Source of the DNA: Rhizopus sp. PT2906 | Taxonomy: Eukaryota; Mucoromycota; Mucoromycetes; Mucorales; Rhizopodaceae | DNA: 64,000 bases | Assembly: GCA_025529335.1 (NCBI GenBank) | Contig: JAMYHX010000050.1 | Coordinates: 1 to 64,000, forward strand | Direction: 5' to 3' | Part shown: piece after piece, positions 1 through 12,357 of the stretch | Layout: the number at the start of each line of letters is the position of its first letter | Numbering within the stretch: position 1 is the first letter of the stretch | Position numbers and translations under genes: made by a program | The notes under the pieces: generated by a model | Databases searched by the model: none | What the model saw: only the letters and a program-made list of their open reading frames with translations | What the model was told of the DNA's origin: nothing

Positions 1-471
1 ACTACAATTGATTTTACTTGGTGCTCCACTGATTGAGTACTTATTTCATCTTCCTCTGATTCTGCTCCTTCATCAAGTCTCTCCTTTACCGCAGAAAACA
101 AGCTGCCAAAGTTTTCCTGTAAGTAACTCTTGTACAGCGAGAGAGCATTGACTTTTAGACGTTTGGCAGTATTGCCGGTCCAGTAAGGACCATGCTGCGA
201 ATCAAGTGCTTCAAAAGCACCTGGAGGTACCCTTTTACGTTCTTCTTCTGTATTCCTTAAGCCAGCACTCATCGCTTTCGGGATGTTGGTTTAAATGTGT
301 TTCGATAATGGAAGTTAGCCTTGATCTGAAAGCCTCGGTAAGTAGCAGACGGAAATCACTTTCATTAGGTCTAAAAGTAGCAGTAGATGGTGCCCTTCTC
401 TTGCTTCTGGGCACAGGGAGATTATACTCCACATCTTCGTTATGATCTTCTACTCTTCTTCGTTTACCCAT
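1..471 (-). pseudogene. 5' part of an unrecognised protein gene with a frameshift, running off the window
   Basis: A minus-strand reading frame starts with ATG at 471 (MGKRRRVEDHNEDVEYNL) and has a basic, NLS-like N-terminus. It reaches a TAA at 235-237. A second minus-strand frame is open from about 255 to the window edge and reads like the continuation (TEEERKRVPPGAFEAL, then GPYWTGNTAKRLKVNALSLY, then an acidic stretch). The only GT...AG interval at the join is about 18 nt, too short for an intron, so I infer a one- or two-base frameshift or an assembly error in the GAAGAAGAACG stretch. The family is not recognised. The lysine/arginine-rich start suggests a nuclear protein, but no function is assigned. 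It may be a lineage-specific or element-borne gene. Confidence 0.5.
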
Positions 472-1906
472 TAAGTTGAAAGAAAGGGGGAAAAAAAGAA
501 GATGGAAAATATTTAATTCATCAAAAGTGAATTATTGATCTCATTATTACGACTCTGATGGTTTATTTGTCGTAACTAACTAGTACAAATGCTCTAAAAA
601 GGAGAATACGGTCAACGGGTGACAGTGTTGCCTGAAATATATGACCAGAGCAAAGCAAACACGTATCTATTCATACTCTTCCAACGATTTTTTTAGATCA
701 ATTCTTTCATTTTCTAGAACGTCTGTAGTGTCTTAAAGGAGATGCTGTGATTATTGGATATCTTGAGTCAGAGTTGAGTCTGAAGGTTCATATACTGTTA
801 GATTCAAGCAATTTCATCTGAAATTGAAAAAAGCTTTCAAAGCCTTTACAAAAGAAAAAAGCAATCTAATTTAAGCTATGTCAACTATTGCTTTAACATC
901 AAGGAGTACAATAGCCTTAACTTAACCACTGTGTCTTGTTTTTATGGACAAGGATTCAAAAGAACCTATAACTGAGAAAAATATAGCATTGACTACAGAG
1001 ATCAAAAGGATTAGGATGAACGAAAAGGATAAAGCTCAAAGAGGCATCAATATAAGTACCGCCGGCTGTATTTCTCCCATGGTTCATATTATTTTTGCAA
1101 ATCCTAAAAGAAGGGTGATACTAAAAGCCTTCAAAAGCGGTGCTCTCAAGAACCTAAGCTTAAAAAAAGAAAAGCAGATGCTATAAAATTTAGGTCAAAG
1201 GGCCAGTTAAAAAGGTACAGCTGCTTTTCATATTGTGAAGCTTTTAAAGCTCATAATAGGCATTTTGAATTATTTTGACAAAAAATAGACAGGCCTACTG
1301 TAATGAATAATTGTAGAATATATCACGCTCCTTTTGTAACCAACAATGTGAACAAGCATGGATACTAGCTCTTATGTATGTCATCTTTTTCGTCATTCAT
1401 GAATCCAACTAAATTGATAATTGGCGTCATTACTGAAAACTACCAAGGTTTAATTAAGTATGCAGACAGTTATTGAGACAGGAATTGGTTACATATAAAA
1501 ACGATATTAATCTTTTTCTTTATCACAAGAAAATGTCAAGAATACTACTTTTTACTATCTCAGTGTAGTATATATTATTCTATGGTTGACCTTTATCGTC
1601 TATTAGCTCTCATTATATGACAGCTTCTATCTGATATGTTTGGTATAGCGGAATGGAGCTAAAGAGGTTATTCTCATATGTTACCCTTCACACTATATCG
1701 CCATATCAAACATTGCTATCATTCGCTAGATTAGTTTTTACAGCTGAAGTGCCTAACCTGTCTTCATCTCAAGCTGAAACACTGTGGTTATGCAAAATGA
1801 GTCAAGCAGCACACTGGTCGTCGGGGATTTAATTAATACTAACCGTTGATTAGAGGAAAGGGATTACCTAAAGTGCGAATATCGTAATTTACCTTTTTCT
1901 TTTAAG
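472..1906. other. Intergenic, no supported gene
   Basis: AT-rich spacer of about 1.4 kb upstream of the AVL9-like gene. A plus-strand ORF at 944-1186 (80 codons, lysine-rich, beginning MDKDSKEPITEKN) has no recognisable domain and no clear exon partners, so it is not called as a gene. An imperfect inverted repeat at 1636-1650 / 1699-1713 is described as a finding. The last stretch before 1907 should hold the AVL9 promoter, but I see no clear TATA element. Confidence 0.5.
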
Positions 1907-4482
1907 ATGGCTGAATCACTGGATATAAACATAGATCGTCAAATTGCAGCAGTCTTAGTTGTCGGCTTTCACCACGCTTTCGGTCCTATTGTTGAATTTT
2001 GCATACCACCTTTGCCATGTCAAAAGATAACACAACAACAAACACTCGAGAAACTAGAATTACCAGAAGAATGGAGCTTTTTACCTTTTCTAGCTTTACC
2101 TGGTATATTGACTAGGAAAATATAAAATAAATAGAGAGTATTGAAGAGTTCAATAGACGGCGCTCACCAAAAGGACGAAGACTTTGCTTATTTTCATTTA
2201 CCTCCAGTATCAAGCTGGTCAGTGGCTACTGAAACAACATTATTTGGAATATCATGTAATAGACAGATAGCATCCAAGGTTGATAATATATCCATAGAAG
2301 ATATATTTGATAACTAACAACATTTGATAGGATCTGATTGTAAAAACACCAGATATCACTAGATCTATTGTGCAAAAGGCTGTGGTTGTGTTGGCTAGAC
2401 AAGTAATATACATTCTATATGCATATCATTGTAACCTATCTAATTTATACTAATACAAGCCAATATTTGGCCCGCTCAGGCAAAAACTAGCAGTTATCAC
2501 AGCCGCTTGGTTCAACCAACGTGATTTTACAAAGCTTGATATTCTACATGTAACATGATCAATACATAGATCCTGACGCTTGTATATTCATACTCATAAC
2601 CTTCTCTTAGAATCTTTATAGCAGTCTAAATAATGCATTTTATGGACCAATTGACGATTCAACGTTGTATATGGGCACTTCACTACGCGAGCTTGTGTAT
2701 AAATTCAGGTCAAAAACACTAATGCTCTTGAAACTACTGCTACTTGAAAAAAGAGTAAAAAAGAGAGAAGGCTTCTTTTATTGTTAATAGATATATTAAC
2801 CGAACTAGATTCTCTTTTATGGATACCCTGTAGAAAAGCTATGTACGTTTCAATACTCACTTATATCACTTGTACCTGGCCTGTTGAGGAACTTGAAGGA
2901 TTCAGGGAGTCCAGATTTAGATACAACTCAGCTCAGTACAGCAGAAATACTTGTTGATGGAAGTAAAGAGAGTTTACTAAAGTATATGGGATTACCACTA
3001 CACATCTTTGAAAAAGTAATACATATAGCCTATAAAAAAAGCATACGCCTTAATACCATTGACAGGGCTCCTTTTTTCAGCCATACGTACCTCTTCAGCA
3101 GATCGATATGTTATCATCGGATCAAACGCATTCATATATTGCTGGAACAACCAATCAAATATTCTTTCACCATAAAAGTGATACAAAGATCGATGTGCTT
3201 GTCAACGTGGAGACAGGCACACTCGAATTCTATAATCAATCCCTTGTTTCATGTGTCAGCCACACGATTGCAGATAGAAGATGGATGGAAAGTATAGTCA
3301 GAGTAGTGAATGATACATGGAGCCAAAATGGTAACAACATTTCTTTTGAATAACTTGCGCAAAACATTTATGACTATTACTAGATCCTAGTCGTCCTATG
3401 CAAAGCACGTATCTAGGCTCTGATGACTATCTTAGAGCCAGGTTTGAGGAATATATCTTATCGCTCTTATCCAGTGTGAAATATGCGCAGGCGCATCATC
3501 AGCTGGATGATATCTTGGACAACCTGGGTTCAGAAACAGTGATGGGGGAAAATGAAGGTAGCAAAAGTATAAGGGGCCCGTTGAAATGATTATTCATGTT
3601 TATTCTTAGAGCATAACTATTTAACTGATTATGGAATGAAATGGCTTAGAGCTTGGTGGCAAACCAACAATTTCAAGAAATGGAATCAATATACTGATTA
3701 TGAAATATATGAAATCGTAGAACCTGGGTAAGTAACTAATAACAGACACATACAAGAATAGGCTGATAATAATACACATGGTCATATACTAGGCACCCAG
3801 GAATGGGCCATATATCTATGACTGATCTTCAAAATACGTTATCAAAGTAAGCAAATGATATTATTCCAAGATCACATATACACGTATGCTCATCAAAATA
3901 AAATAGTCGATTACGCGACTTGCAGCTAAATCAGAACTTGGCTCCTATCCGAAACACTCTATCAAAAGCTGTGTCAGGAGGTGCAAAGGTTGTGTCAAAA
4001 GGTAGTACCAAGTTTATGAAAGGTGTTGATGCATTTTGGAATGAGCTTGAAAGATCTTCATCAGAAAGTAAGTGACCGGTCATTTGTGTGTATGATCTTT
4101 ACTTATTGTGTTTAGCAACACGTAACGGAGAACCCTCTTCTTCTGCTACTACAGCCACTTCTACTGCTGCAGCAACGCAGCAAGTAGGTAAGCTATTTTC
4201 AAATTTTTCATCCTTCTTGTCAAGAAAAACAAAAGAATTTTCACAGACTATGGAGGTAATCATTTATGACTTTGACATATCACATCAAATTCATCTTTAT
4301 CATAGGAAGCTGTATCCTCAGATAGTAACGCGTCCTCTCCTTCAAGTCGGCGTACGTCGAGGATGGCCTCAATCAAACGGAAACCTGGTGATGATGATAC
4401 AAGTTCTGCATTTATTAATGTGGACTATCCTGGTTCTGTTAAAGATGATGAATATACTGATAACAAAACTTTGAATATATAA
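1907..4482 (+). CDS. AVL9: AVL9-like late secretory pathway protein (DENN-related), multi-exon
   Basis: Avl9 proteins act in exocytic cargo transport from the Golgi and belong to the DENN-like superfamily. The N-terminus reads VLVVGFHHAFGPIVEF, then WSFLPFLALP; after a 54-nt intron (2103-2156) it continues DGAHQKDEDFAYFHLP, the classic Avl9 start. Further exons give FGISCNRQIASK, then DLIVKTPDITRSIVQKAV (from 2331), QKLAVITAAWFNQRDFT, ILFYGYPVEKLCTFQYSLI, LVPGLLRNLKDSGSPDLD, then FFQPYVPLQQIDML and THSYIAGTTNQIF. Each junction has GT...AG ends. The C-terminal part (about 3400-4482) is weakly conserved and acidic, ending DDEYTDNKTLNI. One donor (GTTGAT at 2279) is unusual but is followed by a CTAAC branch point. 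Family assignment is firm. Exon ends in the 3' third are less certain. Confidence 0.9.
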
Positions 4483-4876
4483 GATACCTTTTGCTAAATA
4501 TGAATAGAAAGCGCCTGCCACTATTGTATTATTTCACTTAAAGTATTGTCGTAAGTCTTGAATCGAATAAATACCCTTTGTCATCAGAGTTGCAGTTTGT
4601 GAACACTCATGGCGCATGTGTTTGAATAGCAAGATATGTCATGTAGAGCTCATTCTATACGTTCTTTGACGATATTATTAACTGACAATCATCTGCGTTG
4701 AATCAAAGAGATTCAATGTCAGTAGCAATAAATGTGCTTCCATCCGTTCAACGTGTGTTTGACAAAATAAGCACAGTGAAGTAATTTTCAGATATTCGGA
4801 GTCTAGAGCGCTTTTATTTTTGGGTTGCATAAAAACCAAAATTCATTTTCTTTTTCCTTCCTCTTATACACTTTTT
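4483..4876. other. Intergenic between AVL9-like and SLC45-like genes
   Basis: About 390 bp between two genes in the same orientation. It must hold the AVL9 3' end and the promoter of the transporter. AATAAA-like motifs occur near 4567 (GAATAAATACC). No ORF, RNA gene or repeat was recognised. Confidence 0.5.
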
Positions 4877-6781
4877 ATGACTGAACCCACTTCAAAAACA
4901 CCGTTGATACCAAATAAGAAGCCTCCTGTCAGTAGGCCAAAACAGCATAGAAGGAGGTCTTCATTTGAGGCACCTACGTACAATAGTGCAGGACAAGCAC
5001 CTAGTTACGTCAAGGAACCTATGAACGCAACAGAGATAGATTCACCGGGTTTAAGTTTGCTTCAATTATTAACATTAACGGTCTGTATGGCCGGCGTTCA
5101 GTTTACTTGTATGGTTTTACTTGTTTAATGACGTCTTTGTGTTATTAACTATGTTATCATTAGGGACGGTTGAGTTATCGTAATATCCATAAATTACATG
5201 TTTGTCAATGAATACTTATTACTTTATAATAGATATGGTACACCCTATCTATTATCACTGGATCTATCAAAAGAACTTACTGCACTTGTCTGGTTAGCTG
5301 GTCCTCTTTCAGGGTTACTTGTTCAGCCGGTAAGTAACCTGCTTTGCTCCTTTAGATTGTTTCATAGAAAATGACGTATAGATTACTCTATTTAGTTGAT
5401 TGGAGCCTTTAGTGATAAATGTACTTCAAGATTAGGCAAAAGAAGACCCTTCATTATTGTTTCTGGCCTGTTAACATGTCTATCGATGCTTGGCATTGCC
5501 TATGCAAGGGAGATTGGGCGTTGGCTGGCTACCTTAACGTCACAGGACGAAGACTGGATTGATGAAAAAGTAATAGATACACACATATACAAACATGTAT
5601 ATATAACTAATATCTCTCTTAGGCTCACACCAATGCCATCCTTGTGGCCGTCGTGTCATTTTACTTTTTAGATTTTACATTAAACGCGGCTCAAGCCATA
5701 TGTCGGGCACTCATTCTTGATATACCTCCTCTTTGGCAACAGGAACTAGCAAATGCTTGGAGCGCTCGTATGAGTAATACAGCAATGGTAGTCGGTTACT
5801 TTGTAGGATTTGTCGACCTTGTTGCGTATTTCCCTTGGGTAGGCGATTCACAAGTCAAGGTGTTTTGCATCATTGCCATTGTCGTATTTATTGTTACTTT
5901 GACAATCACTTGTGTCACAACCAAAGAAAAATTGAATGAAAGAACAGAAGAACAAGATATCAATCAGTAAGAAAATATCCAAAGAAAAATTGGAACGATG
6001 GTCTAAACTCTTTTTTTGTTGCTTTAATAGGCCTTGGTATAGCACTTTTTATTACATCTGGAAGGCCTTTCGATTTTTACCTCGACCTATCCAAACCTTG
6101 TGCAACACCCAATTCTTTGCTTGGATGGGATGGTTTCCGTTCTTGTTCTACAGTACACAATGGGTTTCCGATATCTATTTTGCTACACATCCATCGGCAC
6201 CCGAAGGAAGAGATTGGGCTGAAGGTACACGAGCAGGATCATTTGCTCTATTATGTTACTCGGTTGTCTCTGTTCTGGCAGGACTTGTCATACCTGCCTT
6301 GGCTGCACAATTTAAAAGAGTGAAACTCCTAAATATTCTCAACATCTATACCTTATCTCATTTGACTGTCGCAACTGCCTTGCTTTCCACCTGGTTTGTT
6401 AAATCAGTGACCACGGCAACTCTTATTCTAGCCATCATGGGTATCCCTTGGGCCATTGTACTGTGGATTCCGTTTTCGCTAGTAGGCGAATACGTCAGCG
6501 TAGAAGATGAGAGAAGACAGCAGCAACAGGTCAATGGAAGCAGTTCAAGCTACTCTCAGCTCGAACAACAAGAAGAATTTGATGCAGGCATGATCTTGGG
6601 TGTTCACAACATGTATGTCGTGTTCCCTCAATTCGCTGTAGCCATTGTTTCTTCATTTATCTTTGCTGCCATTAAGGATACTCAGTCTCTGTCAAGTGTG
6701 ACACCTGTTTTGATTTTTGGGGGTCTTATGGCTTTAGTGGCTGCTGGTTTTAGTAGATCCATCATACGTGTTGTTAAATAA
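4877..6781 (+). CDS. SLC45-like (GPH/MFS) sucrose/maltose-type H+ symporter
   Basis: Member of the SLC45/plant-SUT-like sugar:H+ symporters of the plasma membrane. ATG at 4877 begins MTEPTSKTPLIPNKK. TM1 reads LLTLTVCMAGVQFTW, followed by the family-typical TVELSYGTPYLLSL, LVWLAGPLSGLLVQPLIGAF and SDKCTSRLGKRRPF (the MFS loop 2-3 motif). Later come DFTLNAAQAICRAL and FFAWMGWFPFLFYSTQW. Exons that fit GT-AG: 4877-5108, a 16-nt microexon 5164-5179, one from 5233, one from about 5396, one from about 5624 to 5966, and 6031-6781. The 16-nt exon restores W-T-V-E-L-S exactly. A charged cytoplasmic loop (KEKLNERTEEQDINQ) precedes the last exon. The gene lies 28 bp upstream of the STB6-like start codon. 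Family is firm; the sugar transported cannot be read from sequence. Confidence 0.9.
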
Positions 6782-6808
6782 AAACATTTATTTCTTTTCT
6801 TTCTTAAA

Positions 6809-9321
6809 ATGTCGGATAAAAAGCGTTTTGTATTTGCTGAAAGAAAGAAAGCACTTCAAATTGCTGCTACCTGTGGACTTAGTGTCATTGAAGAGCAGTG
6901 TGAATTAGTAGGATACCAGATTTATATTGTTGAGCAATGGTACAAAACATACACTTGTAATTTATACAAGACTAAAAGCAAAGAGGGGAAAACGTTTAGG
7001 ATGTGTGATCGAACTATTGATTCTAATGTGGTTAAAGTATTCACTGGTGAAAAAAGTCATATTGTAAGAATAAGGGAAGAATGGTTTATTATATCAACTC
7101 ATGTAGATTCATGTAGCTGTTATTGCTATATCTACTGCGGAACTTCAGCATCCTCGACCACAGATTCAATCGTTTTTGAACGTTGGAGAATCAAGCATGA
7201 AGCTTAAATCAGTAATAATATACAGTTTATGCAAAACTATTCAATCTAATTTATGCATACTAGACACCATTAGGAGAAATCGTATTGACAGATCCAAGTG
7301 AACTTCCGTTTGAAATGGACATGGTCCTCATACCCGATGGAGATTATGACAAGTGGGTAAAGCAAGCCTATGTGAATATTAATTTAAAGAGAACCAACTG
7401 TACAGGAAGAAGTTCACTCAATCTTCGACCTCCAAAGTAAGTAAAAAAGCAATAGCTGTAATAGTGCATATGACTCATAGGATGGACAGTCCAGCGTCAG
7501 AGGAAAAGTTTAGGTCTTTGTACAAGATAGCAGACACAGTCGACTTTCAGGAAGCAATGATTAATTTGGTGTCAACCGTACAAATTGCTCTCTACTTGTT
7601 TAAACTGCTGGATAAGGACTGTATTGATGGATTGATATGTAATGAGACAACAAAGGCGCTATGGTCATTTTATACTCATTATGATCCAGTCAAGACAACA
7701 GAGGTATATAGAATGTGGGCTTATTAAAAGAGAGAAAAAACCATTTATATGCTTGTATTAGTACTCTCTAAAAGAGCCCTGGCTTGAACCTCATCTAGTA
7801 GCTGCCATCATATCAAAATTGATCATGTGTCGAAATAAGTTACAAGATTCAAATTTTACGGCATGTTCATACTAATTCGACTGGTATCTGTTATAAACTA
7901 ACCCTTCTCAAATAGACTATTAAAGATCCCTTTATTGACTATGATTCCTTTCGATTTGACATTGGAGATTATCAGCGTTCCAAAAACATTCGACCTACCA
8001 AATTTTTGGATCTAGAGACACTGGCAAAGTTAAATGAGCATACATTTAACCTGAAAATGAAAAAGGTCATCAAGTCAAAATTGGATGATATATCTGGAGT
8101 GAGCAATTCGCCTTTGTTTGCTGAGACATCTGATCCAGAGGTCTTTCGACATCATGCGACAATAGAAAGTCTGAGAAAGATTTGGAGGCCCAAGTTGAGG
8201 GGAATGACGAAAAAATCAAGGGCGAGTGGAACGGCAGCAGAGATGCTAAGTAGAGTAGCAGTGTAAGCTCATATAATTATTTTTTGTCATAGCCATGAAT
8301 ACATGTGTTATATATAGATCACTTCCTTGGATAAACACAGCCGATCATCATAAAAGAATCGACATTCCTTCTTCTATATCAAGCTCAGTCATCAGTCCAG
8401 CCTCTTACAAGACTACGACAACAGAAGAAGAAGAACAGGCTTCATCTAGCTACCCGATACCCGAATATACCATGTCTCCAGATCGATTAGATCAAGGTAT
8501 GTTCCCTCTTTTTACTATGAATAAACTTGTATATATATAACTCTTGTTTAGATATTCCTTCTTATGTACATCATCAAGTAGCACAGACCATATACCATGA
8601 TGATGACCATGAATCCCTTGAACTCACTAAAGAATCAGATATTACACCTGCCACAACCATTCGACCACCACTGACACACCACAGACGATCCATATCAGAT
8701 AGCTTTCTCATATCGAAACTGGCGACCAATTATCAGCCGATAATAGACATTACACCCAGACCCTCTCTCCAACGGTCCAATTCAACATCATCATTGATCG
8801 TATTAAATGATGAAGCTATCAAACGGCCCATGGTTTCGATGAATATCCAGACATATATAACCTATCAGAAATTATGTCAGCAACAACGCACTCTAAAGAA
8901 GAAACTGGATGATCTCACTCAAGTAGCCGACGAATACGAAATGATGGCTAGTCGACTGAAACAGGTTTATCAAAGAAGACACAAGATGTTTGAGTCTATT
9001 CAAAAAGAGTCTCGGGAACTAATAGTGGAACAAACAGAGACAGAACAAGAATTGAAAGTGATGGAAGATGACAGTGCAAAGGTTCATTATGAACTAAAAG
9101 CATTGAATGATAAATTGAAGGATATTGAAGATAACGTAGGGGCCTTTTATGGCAAGGTTGGTGTGTTGGAAAGGAAAATGGATGACTCTCAACAATCAAT
9201 TACGACCATGTTGATTGTTGGAAATTATTTTCATCATTACTGGATAAAGACAAGAGAATGGGTCATGACTGTCATAGGAGGCTTTGGTCGTAACACACGG
9301 GCGAGTATTCAGATTGGTTAG
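6809..9321 (+). CDS. STB6-like protein (Sin3-binding STB2/STB6 N-terminal domain) with C-terminal coiled coil
   Basis: The N-terminus (AATCGLSVIEEQCELVGYQI, then YIVEQW) matches the N-terminal domain of yeast Stb2/Stb6, proteins identified through Sin3 binding. After an intron at GTAAGA (about 7060) it continues VVKVFTGEKSHI / IHVAVIAISTAELQHPRPQ. Later exons give GEIVLTDPSELPFEMDMVLI, MDSPASEEKFRSLYKIAD, EPWLEPHLVAAIISKLI, PFIDYDSFRFDIGDYQRSK and WRPKLRGMTKKSR. A disordered Ser/Thr/Pro segment follows (about 8295-8780), then a long coiled coil (YQKLCQQQRTLKKKLDDL through LERKMDDSQQSI). The last 40 residues (GNYFHHYWIKTREWVM) are aromatic and may be membrane-associated. Role in fungi outside yeast is not established. 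Exon ends between 7440 and 8530 are approximate. Confidence 0.8.
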
Positions 9322-9698
9322 TATTCTACAATGGACACATGTATAAATATAGTAAATAAATATTAAAATGTGCCTCCTCATTATTTATATGTAAAACCTG
9401 TTTTTACTTGAATCATCAGATCAATTGAATCATAAAGGAGAAAGGAAAAAGGGAGGACATGATTTTTCATATCACCGTTTCCCGCGCGTTACATTAGGTT
9501 TAAACAGAATTAATGATACCCCCTTTTATTCTCTTCTTTAGATAACGGAGGTCTTTGTTTAGCGGAAATTTAAAAAAGTTTGCTTCTTTTCATAATGCAG
9601 TGATTTGCGTTTAAAAATAGCAATGTTGCCGAAAAGACAATAAAGGATATTGTACCCAGCCCTGGTATCGAAAGTTTTTCTAGCTCCCACCCAAGCTA
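9322..9698. other. Intergenic, no feature seen
   Basis: Downstream of the STB6-like gene. AT-rich, with AATAAA-like signals close to the stop codon (about 9356). A short GC-rich patch (CCCGCGCG near 9481) has no evident meaning. Confidence 0.4.
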
Positions 9699-10037
9699 TC
9701 ATAGCTTCCTCATACAAAAAGCACGCAGAAAGATGTAAAGAATATATATTACAAGAATTTTTTTTATATTGTTTTTCTGAGAATAAAGTGTGGCTAGAAA
9801 ACCTATAACCACATCCAAGGACGGAGTAAAGGTAGCATTACTATTTTCAATATACTTGCTAGTACTTTTACGTTGGTTACCATTTCCTTTAGCTTCCACT
9901 GCTTCTAAATGTTTCTTCAAAGCCCTCATCAAATCACGGAATGGAACAAGTGGGTTCTTTTTCTCCCAGTCCTTGAAATATTGGTCTATGTTCCATTTAT
10001 CATCAGTCTCAAGGAGAAATGGGTTTTCATTATTCAT
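9699..10037 (-). CDS. Hypothetical small protein or gene fragment
   Basis: ATG at 10037 opens a 112-codon frame beginning MNNENPFLLETDDKWNIDQY and continuing FKDWEKKNPLVPFRDLMRAL and KKHLEAVEAKGNGNQRKS. The first 80 residues are charged, of balanced composition and plausible as protein. The last 30 (NNIKKILVIYILYIFLRAF) look like translated AT-rich non-coding DNA, so the true end may be earlier, at a splice donor near SLDVVIG. No family recognised. No neighbour shares its orientation closely. Could be a remnant of a larger element-borne ORF. Confidence 0.3.
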   Translation of the reverse strand: MNNENPFLLETDDKWNIDQYFKDWEKKNPLVPFRDLMRALKKHLEAVEAKGNGNQRKSTSKYIENSNATFTPSLDVVIGFLATLYSQKNNIKKILVIYILYIFLRAFCMRKL

Positions 10038-11000
10038 GTTGCAGATCAAAGTTTCCAAAAAAAAAAAAGAAAACACTACATGCACCAGAAAATACGCCAA
10101 AAGTTAGACTAATACTATGTGCGCTACCTTCAGATACTATCTTTGATATCGTCCAGCAAAGCTTTTGAATGTATAGCGTTAAACTAAACATGACTTTTAT
10201 AAAGTCGCCATCTTGGCTTGTTTCTTTATGTTGTCAGTTCTATCAAGAACCAAGATCAATTACGTGTAATTATAACGAATTATTTTATGTCAAAGAATAA
10301 CCTATTAGACAGCCTTACAGGTAGTGCCCAGAAGAAGAAGAAGAACGTAACACTAGCCTATTTTCAGGTACGTGCAGTGTTGACCTTTTGTATTGCCCTA
10401 AAAAATTATATTACCCTAAAAAATTTTATATTAGCAAGGCTGAAAGATTGTATTTTCATTTCCAAATTTTCATATTTTAAACACAAATCACTGTATGCTT
10501 AAACTGCTTGGCATCTTATTCCTGACATTTTGGTTAGGGTATTTGACTGCCTCGAATCAGTTATTAACAGTTATTTTTAGTCAAGTAAGTGACTGTTGCT
10601 ATGTAACCAAGTTAGACTCAATTGTGTTATAAAGAAGCATGTGCTATATGTGATGTCTAGCATTGCGAGTTGTTATTTATTTATTCTTGTGCCATTAGAA
10701 AGAATAGCTGAAAAAGAAACTAAAAAAGTAAATAAATGACATGAAAACAACAATAAAATAATGATAATAATGAAATATAGAATCCACCTAATAGGATATT
10801 ACGTACTTCAGCTAGAGAACAATTACAGCGTAGAGGTAGTTTTTAATGTTTATTGTATTTCCAAAAATGATGAATAAAGAGAAAAAAAAATTTACAAAAC
10901 TGTATATATGTGTGGTGTATGTGTTGTTATATGTGTAATATATATGATGTGTTCTGTATACATATCCCCTCTCTCTCTCTCTCCTATTTAACCCTTGGAC
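10038..11000. other. Intergenic, AT-rich, no gene seen
   Basis: Nearly 1 kb without a supported coding region. A plus-strand ORF at 10218-10502 is AT-driven and not called. A CT dinucleotide run lies at about 10970-10983, just beyond the BTG/Tob stop codon. TA/TG-rich sequence at 10905-10960 probably belongs to the 3' flank of that gene. Confidence 0.4.
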
Positions 11001-11622
11001 TTAGTTTGCCAAAACTAAGCCTTTAGATTTTTCTTCATTATCTTTCTTTGAGCTAGGGGGAGTACTGATCTTTAATACATTATTGTCTGGACTGTTGGGT
11101 GGTGAGATACGAATGGGTGTTGATATTCTTGGTTGAACATAAGGTAGCATAGGTGAGTGGCTAGGACTAACAGGATTCATCTTTAAGGTTATTCTACCAC
11201 GAGAACGGTCTTCGAATAATGTCATAATATTTCCGTGGTCTCCTACACGGTAAGAGACAGAGAAAGGGTCAATCCATAAAACGAAATCACGAGGAAGATG
11301 AGCATGAATACAAGAAGGTTGAATGGGTACTGCAGCAGAGGCTATTATTTATATTTAGAAGACACAGAACGAAGCAGAACAAAATGGGAAAAAAAACTAT
11401 TTTCTTACCCAAGGTAAGAATAGGATCAAGTTGTCCATTGAAATTAGAAATCGCTCTATAGCCATTTCCTTTATATGGTTGTTGAGGATCCCAGTGGTCT
11501 TGAAAACGAATTTTTAATAGTTCGGTTAATTTTTCTTTAAAGGCGTTTATTGTGTCTTGGTCTACTTTTGATTGCAAAAGTCTACCAAGAAATTCAACAG
11601 CTTGTGCGATTTCAATATGCAT
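11001..11622 (-). CDS. BTG/Tob family antiproliferative protein
   Basis: BTG/Tob proteins bind the CAF1/CNOT7 deadenylase of CCR4-NOT and promote mRNA decay. Two exons (11622-11409 and 11341-11001) give 184 aa. The start MHIEIAQAVEFLGRLL aligns with the start of animal Tob/BTG, so I prefer it to the ATG seven codons upstream. Box A appears as FQDHWDPQQPYKGNGYRAI and box B as HLPRDFVLWIDPFSVSYRVG. The domain fills the first 115 or so residues. The Ser/Pro-rich tail (SPSHSPMLPYVQPRI, STPIRISPPNSPD) looks disordered and phosphorylatable. No PAM2 motif was seen. Introns and ends are well supported by the family alignment. Confidence 0.93.
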
Positions 11623-12357
11623 GATATGTACAAAATGGTTCAAAAGGGGTTTAAAAAATAATAATAAAAAGAGGAAAGAGTGTGAGAGGGTTTTTAAGGC
11701 AAATAAATCGGTCTTTTAATATTAATTAGAACTCAAATGGCGTTTTTTAAATCATTCTCGTAATATGATTGGGTCAATCTGGCTTTTACTTAAAACTGAA
11801 GTCGCTTCATGGCTTTGGTTGGTCAAAGCTGAGATTAAATATAAATAGTATTGTTTTCAAGAACGTGTGACCATTTTTATATATTTCAATTCAATTTGCT
11901 GAAATTGGGGATAATTAGGCACTTTCAACAATGACAATGCTCCTTCATTCACACTGCAAGTTTGATAAGAGATTATATATAATGATACACATCATACAGT
12001 TTTTTCTATAAGTAATGTCGCATAAATCGAAAATTTATAATACAAAATATACAAAATACGACATCTTGTAACGATGTTACTTTCTGGAAATAATGTACAT
12101 TTTCTTTCACCACAGAAGAATACATTTCTAAATTGAAGAAGCTGATAAAACAGAAGACTGACTTAAGCCAATGATCCCTTTTATCAAATATACAATGCTG
12201 ACCATAGCATTGAATTCATTATTGATTGTAAAGAAATATATTAATAATATGAGCTATTTCGTGAAATTGAAGTTACTCTCAGTCACCAAGCTTCAATTCA
12301 AAATATTATAAACAGCACAAAAAAGTCACGGGGCACGCATTTTATTTTATTTTTCTT
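11623..12357. other. Divergent intergenic region between BTG/Tob and Rpp40 genes
   Basis: About 730 bp separating two divergently transcribed genes, so it carries both promoters. It is AT-rich, with several A/T tracts. No ORF of note, RNA gene or repeat recognised. Confidence 0.4.

Noticed and set aside
10218..10502. 94-codon plus-strand ORF
   Set aside because: AT-driven composition rich in Phe, Lys, Ile and Leu. No domain and no partner exon.
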